Translations under genes and position numbers: made by a program
Notes under the pieces: generated by a model
Database searches by the model: none
Told to the model about the DNA's origin: nothing
Seen by the model: the letters and a program-made list of their open reading frames with translations, nothing else
From: Cinclus cinclus
Lineage: Eukaryota; Chordata; Aves; Passeriformes; Cinclidae
Reading direction: 5' to 3'
NCBI RefSeq assembly: GCF_963662255.1
Contig: NC_085052.1
Coordinates: 35,226,654 to 35,290,653, forward strand
Length of the DNA: 64,000 nt
Part shown: in pieces, positions 23,601 through 36,899 of the stretch
Numbering within the stretch: the first letter of the stretch is position 1
How the letters are laid out: the number at the start of each line of letters is the position of its first letter

Positions 23601-23627
23601 GACTGGCAGGACCCCATGATCTGTTAA
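17695..23627. other. Host noncoding DNA
   Basis: No gene is recognised. A moderately GC-richer patch at about 20400-21000 carries overlapping frames of up to 129 codons on the minus strand. They are Cys/Trp-rich translations without domains, and I treat them as chance. Confidence 0.55.
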
Positions 23628-23632
23628 TGACC
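23628..23632 (+). other. Target-site duplication of solo LTR, left copy
   Basis: The bases tgacc lie immediately before the LTR TG and are repeated exactly at 24345-24349. Confidence 0.93.
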
Positions 23633-24344
23633 TGTTGGGGGTTGGTTCTTTCCCTTTTCCCTCTGTGGAATTTTCCCCATTGTCATGCTAAGATACCTGT
23701 TGACTGGGCCCTGGTGACAAGGGGGAGGAAAGAGAGAGAAGAGGGAAACCCTGCCAGATTCAAACATCCAGAAGAGGAAGCAGAAGGCTCTGGCTCGGTC
23801 CCATTTCCCCCTTGGAGTTCAGACAAGAAGGACGATCTCTGCCTCAGCCCCATCCCTGCCATCCCAGCACCAGGAGCCATCCTCACTGCTGTCAGAGCCT
23901 GCCCTGCTGCCTTCTCACTGTAACCTGCCACCATCCAGCACTCTGCTGAGCACCAGGACCCACACCGTGAGCAGAGGGCTCTCTCTCCATCTCTCTCTCC
24001 CCCTGGGACAGCGCTGCCATCACCCCCAGCCCTCCTGCAGCTCTGCGGGACCTGCCCGCCCCCAGCACCGGGAACTGCAGCTCAGGGAAAAGGTGCCTGC
24101 AGCCAGAAAGGGACTGGGACTGAGTTACTGTTCTGTTTGTGGCTAATTTCATAGCTGTTGTTGTTCTTGTTTGTCTTGTTAGATATACTAGTAAAGAACT
24201 GTTATTCCTACCCCCATATCTTTGCCTGAGAGCTCTCTTAATTTCAAAATCATAATAATCTGTAGGAAGGAGGGATCACATTTTTTCAGTCCAAAGGGAG
24301 ACTTCTGCTTTCCTTAGCAAACACCTGTCTTTCAAACCAGGGCA
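23633..24344 (+). mobile_element. Solo ERVL-type LTR (712 bp)
   Basis: A complete LTR with TGTTGGGGG start and AGGGCA end, the same length as the LTRs of provirus A and clearly homologous along its whole length. It is flanked by perfect 5-bp duplications (tgacc), with no internal retroviral sequence. This is the usual product of recombination between the two LTRs of one provirus. Its polyadenylation signal is AGTAAA at 24190-24195. It has the AAGATACCTG and gaggaagcagaagg variants of the provirus A lineage but CAAACATCC in place of CAAACAGCC. Confidence 0.95.
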
Positions 24345-24349
24345 TGACC
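24345..24349 (+). other. Target-site duplication of solo LTR, right copy
   Basis: The bases tgacc directly follow the LTR CA and match 23628-23632. Confidence 0.93.
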
Positions 24350-24373
24350 TCAGAGCAGAGAGGCACAAACAGG

Positions 24374-24421
24374 AGGTGTATAATGTCTGAGGTGTACAAT
24401 GTCTGGGGTGTACAACGATTC
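24374..24421. repeat. 16-bp tandem repeat, three decaying copies
   Basis: The units are aggtgtataatgtctg, aggtgtacaatgtctg and gggtgtacaacgattc, starting 25 bases beyond the solo LTR duplication. Confidence 0.85.
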
Positions 24422-27400
24422 ACTTGACACAGCCAGGCCACTCCAGCCAGCACTGGAAGAAGAAGCACTCTCAGCTGGTGCCTTTCCCTGCCGGAAGTGA
24501 AATACATCCTCATGATTGCAGGCAGAAGCACACTGGCTCAGACCTTCAGCCGCCCTGATAAATGGGATGGTGGTTTTCCAAATCCACTGGGACAAGTCAG
24601 CTGACAAATGATTTCCATTAGCTTCAGCAGAATGGAAACTAAACAGATCAATACAAATGATTTGCAGCAGGTTCACATCATGAATTTCCTTTTGCCCAGT
24701 TCTGTCATTTTAAATGAGAAGCATTCTCCCCACACAATATGAAAAAAGGCAGTAGTGATCCAGAGACTTGAACATTCCAGTTACAACAAACTGCTCATGA
24801 TTTCAGCTTGGAGTGCTTTTTAATGAAGTGTTAATTTTACTCAGTGATACATAATGGTATTATTTTAAATTATGTCAAACAATAAAAATTGTAATGACCA
24901 TAATATTTTTGGAAACTGAATTGGATCCTACTCTTATGTAAAGCCATAGCAGCCCTAAATTCTACTCTTACTTTGCTAAAATTATCTGTTAAGTTTACTG
25001 TTCCTCTTCTTTTGTCTATAACCATTTCTAAATGCTTTGGGATTCACCAATTTATGTATCTTTGAGATCAAACAACAGATTATGAGCCTGCACTGCAAAG
25101 AACATCTTGCACATACCTCCTTATTCTTCACAGCTGGCTATACTAGCTATTTAACGAACTAGAATCCCAAAATAAACTCATCTTCTGTACTGCAGAGGAC
25201 ATTCACTGATTTATGAATCTGCTCCTATGAGTAAATCATCTGTACTAAAGAAAAAGACATTCACAAACATAAGAAATTCAGTGAGGCAGGAAAACCATTG
25301 ATTCCTTCAGGGCAGGCTCAGTGCACCCCACTGTCAGAGGTACAGAATACACTTCTACAAGAACATGTTGTGGGGACAATTGCCTTGTAAACAATTAATG
25401 TAGTGACAGACAAATACAGATGTTTGTCATGTGCAGTCACATTCTCTTGGTATTTCTGTACAGTTATCAATATCAGTGATGTCCCCTTAAACAGCTCAGA
25501 CCCTGGACTCATTTTCATGCCACAGCTGGTCACACAAGTGAATTCTTAGTCACAAAGGGAAAACAAGTTTCCCACTGAATTAAGTAGTCTCCCTTTCAGA
25601 GTCAGTGTATTGCCTTTAGATCTTCTATCACTAAAAAAAAAAAAAAAAACAAACCAAAACAACCAAACAACCAACCAAAAAAAAAAACCCCAATAAAAAC
25701 AAATAGGAGAAAGTTATATTTTTTTTCTATATTAGTACATGAGTAGAATCTTTTCAAAACGTTTAACATTTCTCCTCTTGACACAAGGAAGGAGTGTGTG
25801 CAATTTTCTCCTCAGGACTGCTACACAACACCCTGCATGGGGCACATCCCCACCTGCCTTGTCACAACATTGTCCTTGTCTCTAGTCAGATGTCACACAA
25901 ATAGGCCACTGGGAGAAAACAAATCTTTCCCTGATGTAAAGCAATCCTATTTCATTTTTTTACTTGACAACATAAACCAAAGAATTGCTATAAATCACAG
26001 GTGGATTCAGTTAAGTGGTGGGATCCTATCTAGAAAGAAAACTTAAGGAATCTGAACTGAATCGAAACAGTACCATGGGTGAGAAGATACACATCAAGTA
26101 CTGTCATCTATTGGTACAAAAGAAATATTTATCTGGAGGAAAAAAAGTTCACCAAAATGTGATTTTAGGATTTATTTAAATAAACTAGAGTTGTCTTAGC
26201 TGAAAGCTGTCTAATTATCTGGAAGCTAATTAGAATCAAATATCCTCCCCTTCAAAAGGTAGAATAAAAAGCTAAGAAAATATATACTTGAGACAGAATT
26301 TCACCAATATTGCACAATGCTCTGTGCTGTAAATTACTTCAAATACAAAGCACCATTAATCCATGAACACCAAGAAACCCAAATTCACAGACACAGCACC
26401 TGATGAACATCCACCAGCTGTTACATTTTAAACCAGGATATGAGAGGCATTAGCATGATTTTATCTAATTGGAGAAAGCAGAATGGATCTGAACACATAT
26501 TTCTTGTGTCATGATGAGATTTACTGCTGGACTTGGATTTTACCTGTCTCTCTTTCCCTTTTCCCCCAGGGTTTCTTGGTGGGGAGCAGTTACATGCTGT
26601 CCATCAGTATTGTTCTGGATCTCTCCTTCCCACCTTCATCCACTCCCCTGCCCTTCTTATTTCAATACAGTTCAAGTCATTTTACTATTTTAAGTCAAAA
26701 GCTCTAATACTTTTAATTCCTTAATTGATGTAGATCACAGAAAAATACCTTTCCCCCCCTCAGCAGATATGCATTGTAGAAGCAGGTAAGCCAGTTCACA
26801 GTGTATTCCATCAGCTGCTTTAACATCCAGGAAGGTTTTAAATCAGTTCTGCCACTGTCAGCTCACTGCAATGCACTACACCAAGAAGACTAAGTAAAAT
26901 GCACCCATTTTGAGCACTTGAGAGGCACTGATCAGGAACACAATAATGTACTGTCATGCCTGTTCTTATGCCTATCTGGAAATAAATGCAATGCTATACC
27001 AGCAATGCTGATACTTTCCAACTGAACTGTGCTATTTTTCAGCTTTGTGGGTCTGGGGGGGACATGAAGCAAAACCACCAACAGGAAGGACTACAAGACG
27101 CTGGCTGTCAGCTTTTCCAAAAGCTCCATCAGGCTTCCAGCTTCTTAGGAGGGGAAGAAGAAAAGAACAGAAAGAAGAGATGTGCCCCTAAAATGGTGAG
27201 CAAATGGTCACTTGAGGACTGCAGCTGTTTCTCCTTGCAGGAGACACAGATAAGACACCAGAAGAGTATTTGGCAAAGATATCCAAAACGTAGAGAAATA
27301 CATAATGTGTGATCTATGGTGCTCTGCTTTCCCCTTAAACAAATCCTATTCCCAGATGGCCTGCAAGATATTGAACTATTACTTATGTTTGCAGTTCCAG

Positions 27401-28337
27401 CTGGAGACTGTACATAAACAAAACTACTTCCCTATGTCTCTTTGCAGTACAGTAGAATGTTTATTCCTACTTTTAAATAAATCCCTTGAACAACGTTAGA
27501 TATAGATGAAAAGTAGATCACATTTCAACGGTAGCTTATCACTTCACTGCAGTTTTTAAAAATAATAAAATAAAGCAAGGAAAACTTCCTTGGTCCAGCC
27601 TACTAAAAAATAAAATCAGGGGTTCTAACTAAGTCCTAACTGCCCTCCAGGCTTTAGAAGACTTCTCCAAACACCAATCCATGAATGAAAGCAGAAACAA
27701 ATATTCAGTGAACCCAGGAAACTTCTCAATTTGAAACAAGGTAATGAATGACTTTACTAAATATACCACAAAGCATACAGCCTTTGGTACTCTAATTGGT
27801 TGCATAATCTTTAATTAAACAGTTGCACCTAAAATAAAAATTATGTGGGAAAACCCCACTCTGCAAGAATTCCCTGTGTACAACGCTTGTTTGGAACTGC
27901 TGGGCTCCTAATTAAGTTTCTATTAACATACACAAGGGGGGAAAAGTGATGTCAGAAGACAACATTGAGAGCATAGGCTAGATCTAGAGACAGACAAGTA
28001 TTTTAAAGGAATTAGAAGACAGAAGAATGCTAAAATTGTCCTTGAGACAGCAAAAGGCAGTCTCAGAGAACAGGGGCAGCAATGAGCTCTGCCATCAGTG
28101 CCTTATCAGCACCCAGTGACACAGGCAGCTAGCCAAGCACCTGAGAGCTCACCTCTTTGGGGACTGCAGGACAGCAACAACAGTTTAGACCATGCCACTT
28201 CAGACAAATCACTCTCCATGGCTTTGTTCAGGGGTGAGACCTGATTAAAAAAGGAAGTTCCTTCCTCCCAAGTGCTATGGAAAGTCAGCCCTGTTAAGCA
28301 CAATGCTTCTTCCCTCTTCTACTCTGTGTTATAAAAC
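24422..28337. other. AT-rich host noncoding DNA
   Basis: No gene or transposon is recognised. It holds an A-rich low-complexity tract at 25633-25692. Confidence 0.55.
25633..25692. repeat. Poly(A) and AACC-rich low-complexity tract
   Basis: Seventeen A's are followed by interrupted AAACC/AACC units and another A run. Confidence 0.9.
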
Positions 28338-28640
28338 TCAGCTGCATCCCCCAGGCCATCCAGAAAGCAACATAAACATTTCTGCATTGGCATCTTTGAA
28401 GATCTTTTCCTTCCCGTTAACTTCTGCTCCTGCTTTTACTGTCTGCCTTTCTGAATTCTGGTACACCATCAGCTTGTTCTTTGCGGCTTTCCTTCGTTTC
28501 TCCTCAGTGATCTCCAAGTCAAAGACTACATCAGGGCATGGAATTTCACACACAGCTTCTGCACTCACTTGTTTGTTGGCAGGAGTTCTTTCCAGAATGT
28601 GGAATTGCACATAGATGTTAGTAACACAGACATGCAAAGG
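28338..28640 (-). other. Weak exon-like frame, unidentified
   Basis: The downstream part of a 134-codon minus-strand frame has a mixed, charged composition that looks more protein-like than its surroundings (for example FDLEITEEKRRKAAKNKL). A good splice donor-like sequence (AA followed by GTGAGT) and an AG lie within it. I do not recognise the protein, and I see no companion exon or start. It could be an exon, a degraded retrocopy, or chance. Confidence 0.18.
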
Positions 28641-31600
28641 ATGGGCAGGAAAAGCCACACAGCTGCTACCCCAGCGATGGGACAGAACCCATTCCATCAT
28701 CCTGGGCTTAGGGGAGCACACCAGGGCATTGGAGACTACCAAGTGTTCTGATAAGTTGTACCTCTATTTGTTCCCATCCCTTTCTGCTGCTTCCCTCTCC
28801 TCCCTTTTTTTTGTTCCTGCAGTTTAGTGCCTAACAGCCATTCTTAGAGCTCACAGCTCATGCAACAGAGTTAGTTTTAGCTCTGCAGACAGGCACTTTT
28901 TACTCTTTTTCTTCTGATGCTAGCCTCTTCCCGCTCATTTTACTTATGCTGCTCAACAAATTAGTATAACAAATCACTATAGGTATGGTAAATAGATAAC
29001 AAAACTAAAAAAAAAAAAATTCAGGGATTATTCTACACGTGTTTTGCTTACAGCAGTAAATCAAATGAAGGTTTCCATCAACAGACAAACCTCAACACTA
29101 TGAACAGCATTTAGCAGAACAGATAGTGTCCATCCACTTTCTTTACCTTTTTTTGAGCAGAAGAGTGACTTTTAATTTACATGTATAGCAATTTAATGTA
29201 TAATATTAACATACTGACACAGCCCATGCTTCCATTTGTCTAAATCCAGCTCTGCAATATATTTACTGCCTGCTGGATCTAAGTACCAGTCCAGGCATTT
29301 TCTCCATTTCCCCTACACCTATAATATGAAATTCTTTCAGCATGTGCTGCACTGCTAAGATGATCGAAATCAAATACTCTAAAATCTAAGACTGATTTTG
29401 CAAGAGCACTTTTAGTCATTATTTAAAATGTTCTCATAACATTATTGTACTCAACAATACATTCTGAGTCCACTCTTTTTGCAGCATCTTTAGATTCTTT
29501 CCTGAATCTGTATATCTCTCCTGACAGACAAGGTCTGAGCTGTAGGCAACCCAAGGACTTCAAGAATCTGGGAAGAATGTGGAGCTTCATGCCTCAGCCT
29601 TCCTGGCAGCTCTAGTGCAAGACAACAAACTTCAAATGGACACTTAGAAAAACAACAACAAAACCAACCAAACAAAACCACTAAAACCCAACAGCCACCA
29701 CCAAACAAATCAAACCTCACATTCAGCCACCTTACTTAGACACAAAGACCTTGGGAAATCTTGTTCATTAGCTTGTGTCAACTCCAAACTGCAATTTCTC
29801 CATTTCAGGTTTCATTTGCAGATAAAACAAGTTCCAGTGCATGTTTTAGCTTTTATTCCACTGCTGCAGCTTTAACTAATCCCTAGGAAGCAAGGATTCC
29901 TAGTTGCTACTGTTCCTTTGCCCCTTGGGCCTCCAGTAGTCACCAGTCCTGCCTGCACCACAGGGTCGAAGCTGGAAGAGAGCAAAAACCCTGACTCCAT
30001 TCTCAGCTTCTTTAGGCAAAACCATTGCAGAAGACCCTCTCAAGTTTAACAGGTATATGGGCCTTGCTCTGCAGTAAGGAGTTGCAGCAGGCACTTGCCA
30101 GCAGCTAAGAGGAAATGTGACCACAGCCCCATCCCAGCAGAAGCCAAGGTAACAGGGAAGAGATTAACATAAACTAACAAATATGAAAAAAGCCCACATA
30201 GAAAACCAACATATTAATAGAATACCCACAAACAACCTCAAAGCATAACCCCCCCTAATTTTATGCCGAGCCTCAAGACATCCCCATCAGGGCAAGCAAC
30301 CCTCTCTTTCACAAGCCCCAGTGGTGAAGTTGCCATTAAAATGAGGGTACCAAAGCTGCAAGGGATTCAGCTCCTGCCCTTCCCCTTGCAGACACAGAAG
30401 CCATCCCCTGACTTTTCCCACCAGCTCTGCCCATGAGCCCACAGGTCCTTCTCTGCCCCAAACAGCTGAATTTCAGTCAGCATTCAAAAGCCAGCCTGAC
30501 AGAATTTACTTATTTTGCTCTCAGTGACCTGAGCATTTCACAGCTGCTGCTCTCCTGCCTTTTCACCCCTCTAGCTGTACTGAAAAAACACTTTTCAATT
30601 CAGTTCTTTTAGCTGCATTGCCACTTTCTCTTTCCTAGGAAGACACTACCTTTTTGACCATCTAGCCTAGACTCAAACAACCCCCAGCAAATCAACACAA
30701 AAAGCCCACCCAGCACAAAAACAGCTTGGCCTTTGTTTGTCTTCTCTAAACCAGGGATATGCAACACTTAGATTAAAAAAAAGCCTTTTATTAATTATAA
30801 AAGCATTTCAGTTTAAGTCATCTCATGCTTCTGGAAGGAACCCATGTTAACATAATTCTGCTCCAAATCAGTCCTGTTTGATTAACACAACAATTGGTAT
30901 TAAGAGGTAGAAAACAGCAGAATTAGTGGCTGATCATTTGCCAAAATCAAAGCATCACAGGTTTGTGATCCTACTGATCACAAACAGAGATGGAAAAGTC
31001 AAGCAGCCATATTGATGTGTAAGAGATCTTGCTGCCAGCAGAGTACTGCAATCACCCTACACTGAATTCTTAAACACATGGCACAGGTACATGTCAGCTG
31101 TGCCACCAACACCAGCCCAGGTCAGTCCCCACAACACACCAACATCCAGAAATAACAGCACTTGGGGAAGTCTTCTTTAATCTCTTCAGGGATTTGGGGT
31201 TTCTTTGTTAATAGTACTTGCAATCAGGATTAAGTACAAATCCTGCTTTGGCAGCCTATCAAATGATAACCAGCATAAAGCACGACAAGGAGGAGATGGA
31301 GAAGGGCATGGGTCAGACTGCTGCTGCATTAATTGGCTGGATTGCCATGCTGCACATGCCCAGCACAAGCCACAGTCTCTAAAGCCAGAGATGCCAGCAT
31401 TATTCTTAGCATAAAAAGCAGTCAGCCTGATCACTGAGCACATATTTGTCATCTCAAAACATGAAGCAGCAAAGCTGGGCACTGAAGAATTCTAATCTGC
31501 AGAGCAGTATTAACTGAGCATTGGCTGGGGTAAGGCTGCTGGGAAACGCATCCAACCCAACTACACCAAGAGCATGGGCAGCACACTCCCAGGGAGAGAA

Positions 31601-31730
31601 CAAAGACCTTTCTTTCCCTGGCAGGGACTGCAGCTCTGCTTCCATGGCTCCAGCAGCTGCCACCACTGCCTGGAGCCAGACCCCATGTGGGTGACACTGC
31701 TGTGGCACAGGCAGGAGCCACTGCTGGGCA
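28641..31730. other. Host noncoding DNA
   Basis: No gene is recognised. It contains an AC-rich low-complexity stretch at about 29648-29710 and a perfect hairpin at 30961-30985. Confidence 0.55.
30961..30985. repeat. Perfect inverted repeat, 10-bp arms
   Basis: The arms gtttgtgatc and gatcacaaac surround the 5-base loop ctact. Confidence 0.9.
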
Positions 31731-31737
31731 CTGACAC

Positions 31738-31840
31738 CACTGGTGACAGGACACCCCTGGTGACTGACAGGACCCCACTGGTGACAGGACACCCCTGGTG
31801 ACTGACAGGACCCCACTGGTGACAGGACACCCCTGGTGAC
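31738..31840. repeat. 38-bp minisatellite, about 2.7 copies
   Basis: Copies start at 31738, 31776 and 31814 with a period of 38. Each unit contains two related halves built on a CTGGTGAC core. It sits in a GC-richer patch (about 31560-32000). The two long minus-strand frames here (173 and 229 codons) translate the repeat and are not taken as genes. Confidence 0.93.
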
Positions 31841-34800
31841 AGCAGCGCTCTGCCGCGTGTGCCGCTCTGGCCAGACGCAGGGGGTGCAGCTCAGACTGGC
31901 TGGCAGTAAAGCTGCTCCAGCTGGGAGCTTTGCTTTCTGGCTTCTCCATTCCCTGCACACACAGTTCCATAAAGGCAGCAAAGCTCCCCAGTCAGCTCTC
32001 CCATCAGTGGGTCCAGCTGTGGAAATTGCACTGCTATCCAGAGATGCCAGCAAGATATTATGGCCTTTCAAAGCACAGCTGACAAATGCTCTCCTGCTCC
32101 ATTCTCCTCTCATTGGCATCATGAATGAGGAATAAATTGGCATATGCCAGAGGACTGGTATTTTAAAAACCTAAAATGATCTCACCATTCTCTTCCCCCT
32201 AAAAAGCACAAAACCACAAACTAAGACATCAGTCACAAGTAAGCCGGTAAAAATACTCACATGAAAGCAGGCAATGGAAATACAGAACCACAATAACTTA
32301 TCTGAGGTCAAAGTAAAAATTATCATTTCTGGTCACTCCAGAAGTCTCCATCTTGTCACAAATAAATATTTCAAATATAAATGTTTGTGGAAGGTTCCCA
32401 AAATTTAGCTCACGTTAATATGCATTTTCTTTGATGTTTGCCCTGTTGAGACTAAAGTCTCTTTAGAATGATAACTGTGATGTTATAGTTTTTAATGCCT
32501 ATTGAGCGTAAAGCAGCTAATACATGTAAACAGAACTAAATATATACTCATTCCTATTACAAATGGATTTGGAGTTTGAGTGTAAAAGAAAACAAACTAT
32601 ATTCCCTCAACAAATAGATTTTTGGTTAATTCCTAGCACAACCTAATCTCCACACCAACTCCCAGAGCTCTGTGGAAGAAATGGTGTAAGGCCAAACAAT
32701 GCAAGGTCAGTGGATTCCTTGCATTTTCCCCCACACAAAAAGGGAGAAGGAGATACCTACTCATTGTATCATCCCATCCTCTTTAGAAAGGGAAGATACA
32801 AACACACAAATTTGCATCCTGGGAGGAGTGGAAGGAATCATAATTGAACATCTGCATTATTTTATCAGGTAAGAAGTGTGAGAACCTTACTGGGCTTTTT
32901 CCCCTGCTGATTCTTCAGCACCAGGACTGAAGTTCAGCCCTTGGTCTTGTGTCACCCTCAGCCATAGTCTGCAGCACAAAGACACTTCTGACACAGAAAA
33001 GAGCACCTGAATCTCCTTACACTCCAGTTTGCTTTTTTAAAACTAACACTGGAATGTATGCAAGCACATCAACATTTTCCAGAGCATTCCAAAATGTCAG
33101 ACAACTCCTAGAATGTGAGGAAAATCCCAAATATTTCCTGGCTTTAATAAGGTCAGCCTGGGCCAGAAAAGAGTAGGGACCCCACATGGACAAAAGCATA
33201 AAGTTAGAAAAGGCTTTCACTCCTTGGATCAGACCGAAAGAGGGAAATAGGATAAACCATTTTTAGCGCAAACATATAAATAACTGTGCAATATAAAACC
33301 ATAGATGTTCATTACAACATTAGAACTGATGTTTTCAAAACTAACAGCTGTGCCCAACAGATCTCAGTTGCCTTGTTATTTCACAACAGATAAATATCAG
33401 TCAAATATTTCCAGCAAGTTAAACATACCAAACATTGTACACTGATGTTTGTGCTTATTTAGAAATATACAGCATTTTAAACAAACAATAAAGCTGTATT
33501 AAAACTGAACCACGTGCTTTGAGGAAAAAAAATCTTTTCAACTTTCAACAGGATCTACAGATGAGAAATAAGTTTTTTTAGATACAGCTTCTTAGCATTT
33601 TCATGTAAGATTACTAAAGTGGAAGCCAACTTCTCATTTTATTAGCAGAAGAAAAGGTAAAAGTAGAATATGATGTACTGGAATTCTCATTTTAGGTTCA
33701 TATGAACAAACCAAGGCACAACCCCACTGGATCCTACTGTTTCTTCCTAAAAGAAGAGAAGTATAATAAAATATTGAATTAAGAGCAATATCCTAGATTC
33801 TGTTGTGGAAGAACTCTCGTTACTTCATTAATGCACAACCTGAGCTGGACTACAGATGAGTTTAAGATTTCACACAACAAAACAATTTTGTGAACTGTAG
33901 TTTCTATATAAAAGTCTGTTTGTGATATACCACATTGTCAAATGTTTAGTGGCAAGTGAGATGGTCCTTTGCCAGTTACATCTGACAGTGTCTCCATACA
34001 TTATGTACAAAGACCCCAAAACCAAACAAAAAACAGGAGGAGAAAAGAAAAAAGGAAAAAATTAAAAGAAGTGCCTGCAATTCCCCCTCCCAGAGCACAA
34101 ATGTATTTTGAAGACCTGATTTATTCCTATCTTCCCTGTGAATATTTGGTCTCCTTCAAAGTAACAATCACTAACATTTTGAGAAATAAATGTTATACCT
34201 ACCACACACAGGGTCATAATTAAAATAGAAAATTCATCATTCTGGTCCATTAATATTCACAGAACCAGAATCCAGTTCTCAACATGCCCTAAGCCTCAGT
34301 CTGCAGAATGCTGAATCTAATTTGTTTGAGGTGCAGTAGTTAAGTTCTTGTAGAGTTGCTACAGATGCTTGAAGATTAAACCAAGAGAATTATAATTTAT
34401 GGGATTAACACATAACTACTAATTGATTGGTGCAGAATTTGATAAGGCTCTTATCTTTCAAGGGAACCACACTATGGGATGTGCAAATTACAAGCTGCTA
34501 CCCTTTTAGTTTCCCCTTCTTCCATGAGAAAGGCCAGAGTGCCCATCTTCAATATGGATGAGGCCAGTTCATGATGGCATCCCCATTCCAAATTCCAGCT
34601 GCAGCAGATTCAACACTCAGTATGCTAAAACTGAAGGTGTATAGGTTTTTTGTTTGTTTTTCCCTTAATTGTGTCCTATTGTGGACAAACTACCCATTCC
34701 ACACAGAGCAAAAGATGCAATCCAACATGCTCAGTGTGCTCTTTTCTGACAGCCCATCTGCTATGATACAACCTACAGAAAACAGATTTGTAATAAAGGA

Positions 34801-36850
34801 GAAGGAATTTCATTAGCCACCAAGACAAAATACTAAACAGAAATGTAAAGATGCTCCAATTGACATTAATCAGTCTGATATTCTAAACTCTCTCTAGTGA
34901 CCCAAGAGCAGAAAACTATTTCCCTTCAGCTGTCTATGGGAATTTAATTTACTTCAGTAGCCACCTGCACCCAAAATGTTAATATTCTTCAGTACACAAA
35001 TTCTTCTTTCCCTTTTCCCCCTGTTAAAGCAGGCCCTTTTCCATTTCCAGTTTTCATTGCACAGGAAATGCTCCTATACACCTGAGAGAGCATTAATCAT
35101 GGCTACATTCCAGTGATGGATGCACCTTGGCCTCCCCAGTTAAAGAGCAGACAGAAACCATACCACAGTGCAGACAAGCAGCAAGTACAAATACTTGATC
35201 AAAAAGCCTTTCTGTGTATCTATCTATAAAATATAGACACAGAGCTCCTAAACAGGTTTTCAGGGTTGTCCTTAAGTGTTCCTTTTATTTGTGCTTTACA
35301 TGACAAGCAGTTTTTCACAATTAATATAAACCCCCACCACCCAGCAGGAGTGTTGTTACATTCCAGCTCTTGAGATGATTCCATCTGTGATCCAAGACAA
35401 ACCTGCAGTGCTGGGCCTCTCCATGTACCTGAAAGCTCTGCACTACTACAGCATCTATCCCTTCATTCTTGCTCTGAATTTCACCTTTCTCAGCCTTTCC
35501 AATGTAGTGTTTCCTTTGCTCTACCTTTGTTTTGAGGAGATGAATCTGCCACACCAAGCCCACAGTTCAGAGAAGGCCATTGAACAAGCACAGGCCCGAG
35601 GACACAGTAAAGGACACGAGCTCCAGATCAGTAATGAAATCATCCCAGCCCTCTCCTGCCAGGTGCAGCAGCTCTGGAGCAGTGGCACCCTGACAGCTTG
35701 ACATGGCTCTGCACTCTGCAGCCAGTCCGGTGTCTGTGTGCCAACTTGTACATCTTAGTCTAATACTCCAGTGCATAGGAAAAATACACATACTATTTGC
35801 TTCAGTTCCACAGCTTATGCTAAACTTCGGCTTGTCAGAGCACCTGGAAGACAAGTAGTAATGTGGCTGACGCACAGGGGGAGGAAAAAAATTTATTTTG
35901 TGCTCTTTCTAATACAGATCTACCACTAATGCTGCAGAATATTTTCTCCTGCAACTCAGCACCATCTCTCTTCTCACCACCCTGTCACTGCCCCTACATC
36001 TACTCTTATAGAAGTACTTTATCATGGCTTGCCTTAAAAGTTTTTCCCCATGAAAAATCTCAGTGTAATGGAGCATTCCATCAAGAAGCCCACGGCACAC
36101 AGCCAGGACTCTGAAAGGCGGTTTGGTGATAGATAAAGGTAATTATAGTGTAACATTTGCCATACCACAATTTAAGGCTACATCAGCACTTTCCCCCCTT
36201 TAAGAGTCTGAAAATAAGTCTGAAAGCCTCTGGTCTGAAACTTGATAAATACATCCAGTGAAAAATAATCTGAATTGTAGAGTCAATGAGATGCCGTGAA
36301 TTGAAAAGTAGTCACACCAAAAGTACTCTTGAACTCATAGTGGATGGAAGATTAGATATGAGTTCCAAAGACATCTAAAAATAAATCACTTCATGCTTAT
36401 TTTGAAGAACTGCCAGTGGACAAAGATTTTAGAATATATACTCTAAGTTTCTTGGTAAAATTGCAACTAAGAATGAAAAGTATGCCTGAACACATGTTCC
36501 AGATCCCAGCAACTGCTGGTCAGAAGTTCCAGCAAACCACCAAGGGATGTCCTTTGTCCTACTGCATGCAGCTGTGCATCCCCACCCAAGGGTTTTAGGG
36601 AACCCACTAGAATTGCACAATACACATTTCTCCATTAATACCCTGTACATAAGCCCTGAAATCACAACTGCACTTTACAGACACCACTCAGGGCCTGGAC
36701 ACAGGTCAGGTGAGCACACACCTGAGCTCCTCTGGCCATGGACACAGCACTAGCCCAAGCCACCTCTGGTCCAGGAGTGCTGTAGGCACATCAGCCAGGT
36801 GATGCCCCTGAGCCATGACCTCCCTAGTGAACACCTCAGGGAGAAGGATG
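31841..36850. other. Host noncoding DNA
   Basis: No gene, RNA gene or transposon is recognised. Short frames without motifs only. Confidence 0.55.
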
Positions 36851-36851
36851 T

Positions 36852-36899
36852 AAAAAGAAAAAAAAAAAAAGGGGGGAGGGGGGGAAATGGGGGGGGGGG
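36852..36899 (+). repeat. Poly(A)-poly(G) tract, G-quadruplex-prone
   Basis: An A-rich run leads into G runs of 6, 7 and about 11 bases separated by a and aaat. The longest run alone can supply more than one G-triplet, so four G-tracts are available for quadruplex folding. Confidence 0.85.

Noticed and set aside
31738..31840. Possible CRISPR-like array
   Set aside because: Direct 38-bp tandem repeats with no unique spacers in a vertebrate genome; this is a minisatellite.
31449..32143. 173- and 229-codon minus-strand frames
   Set aside because: They are overlapping translations of a 38-bp minisatellite and GC-rich surroundings in different frames.
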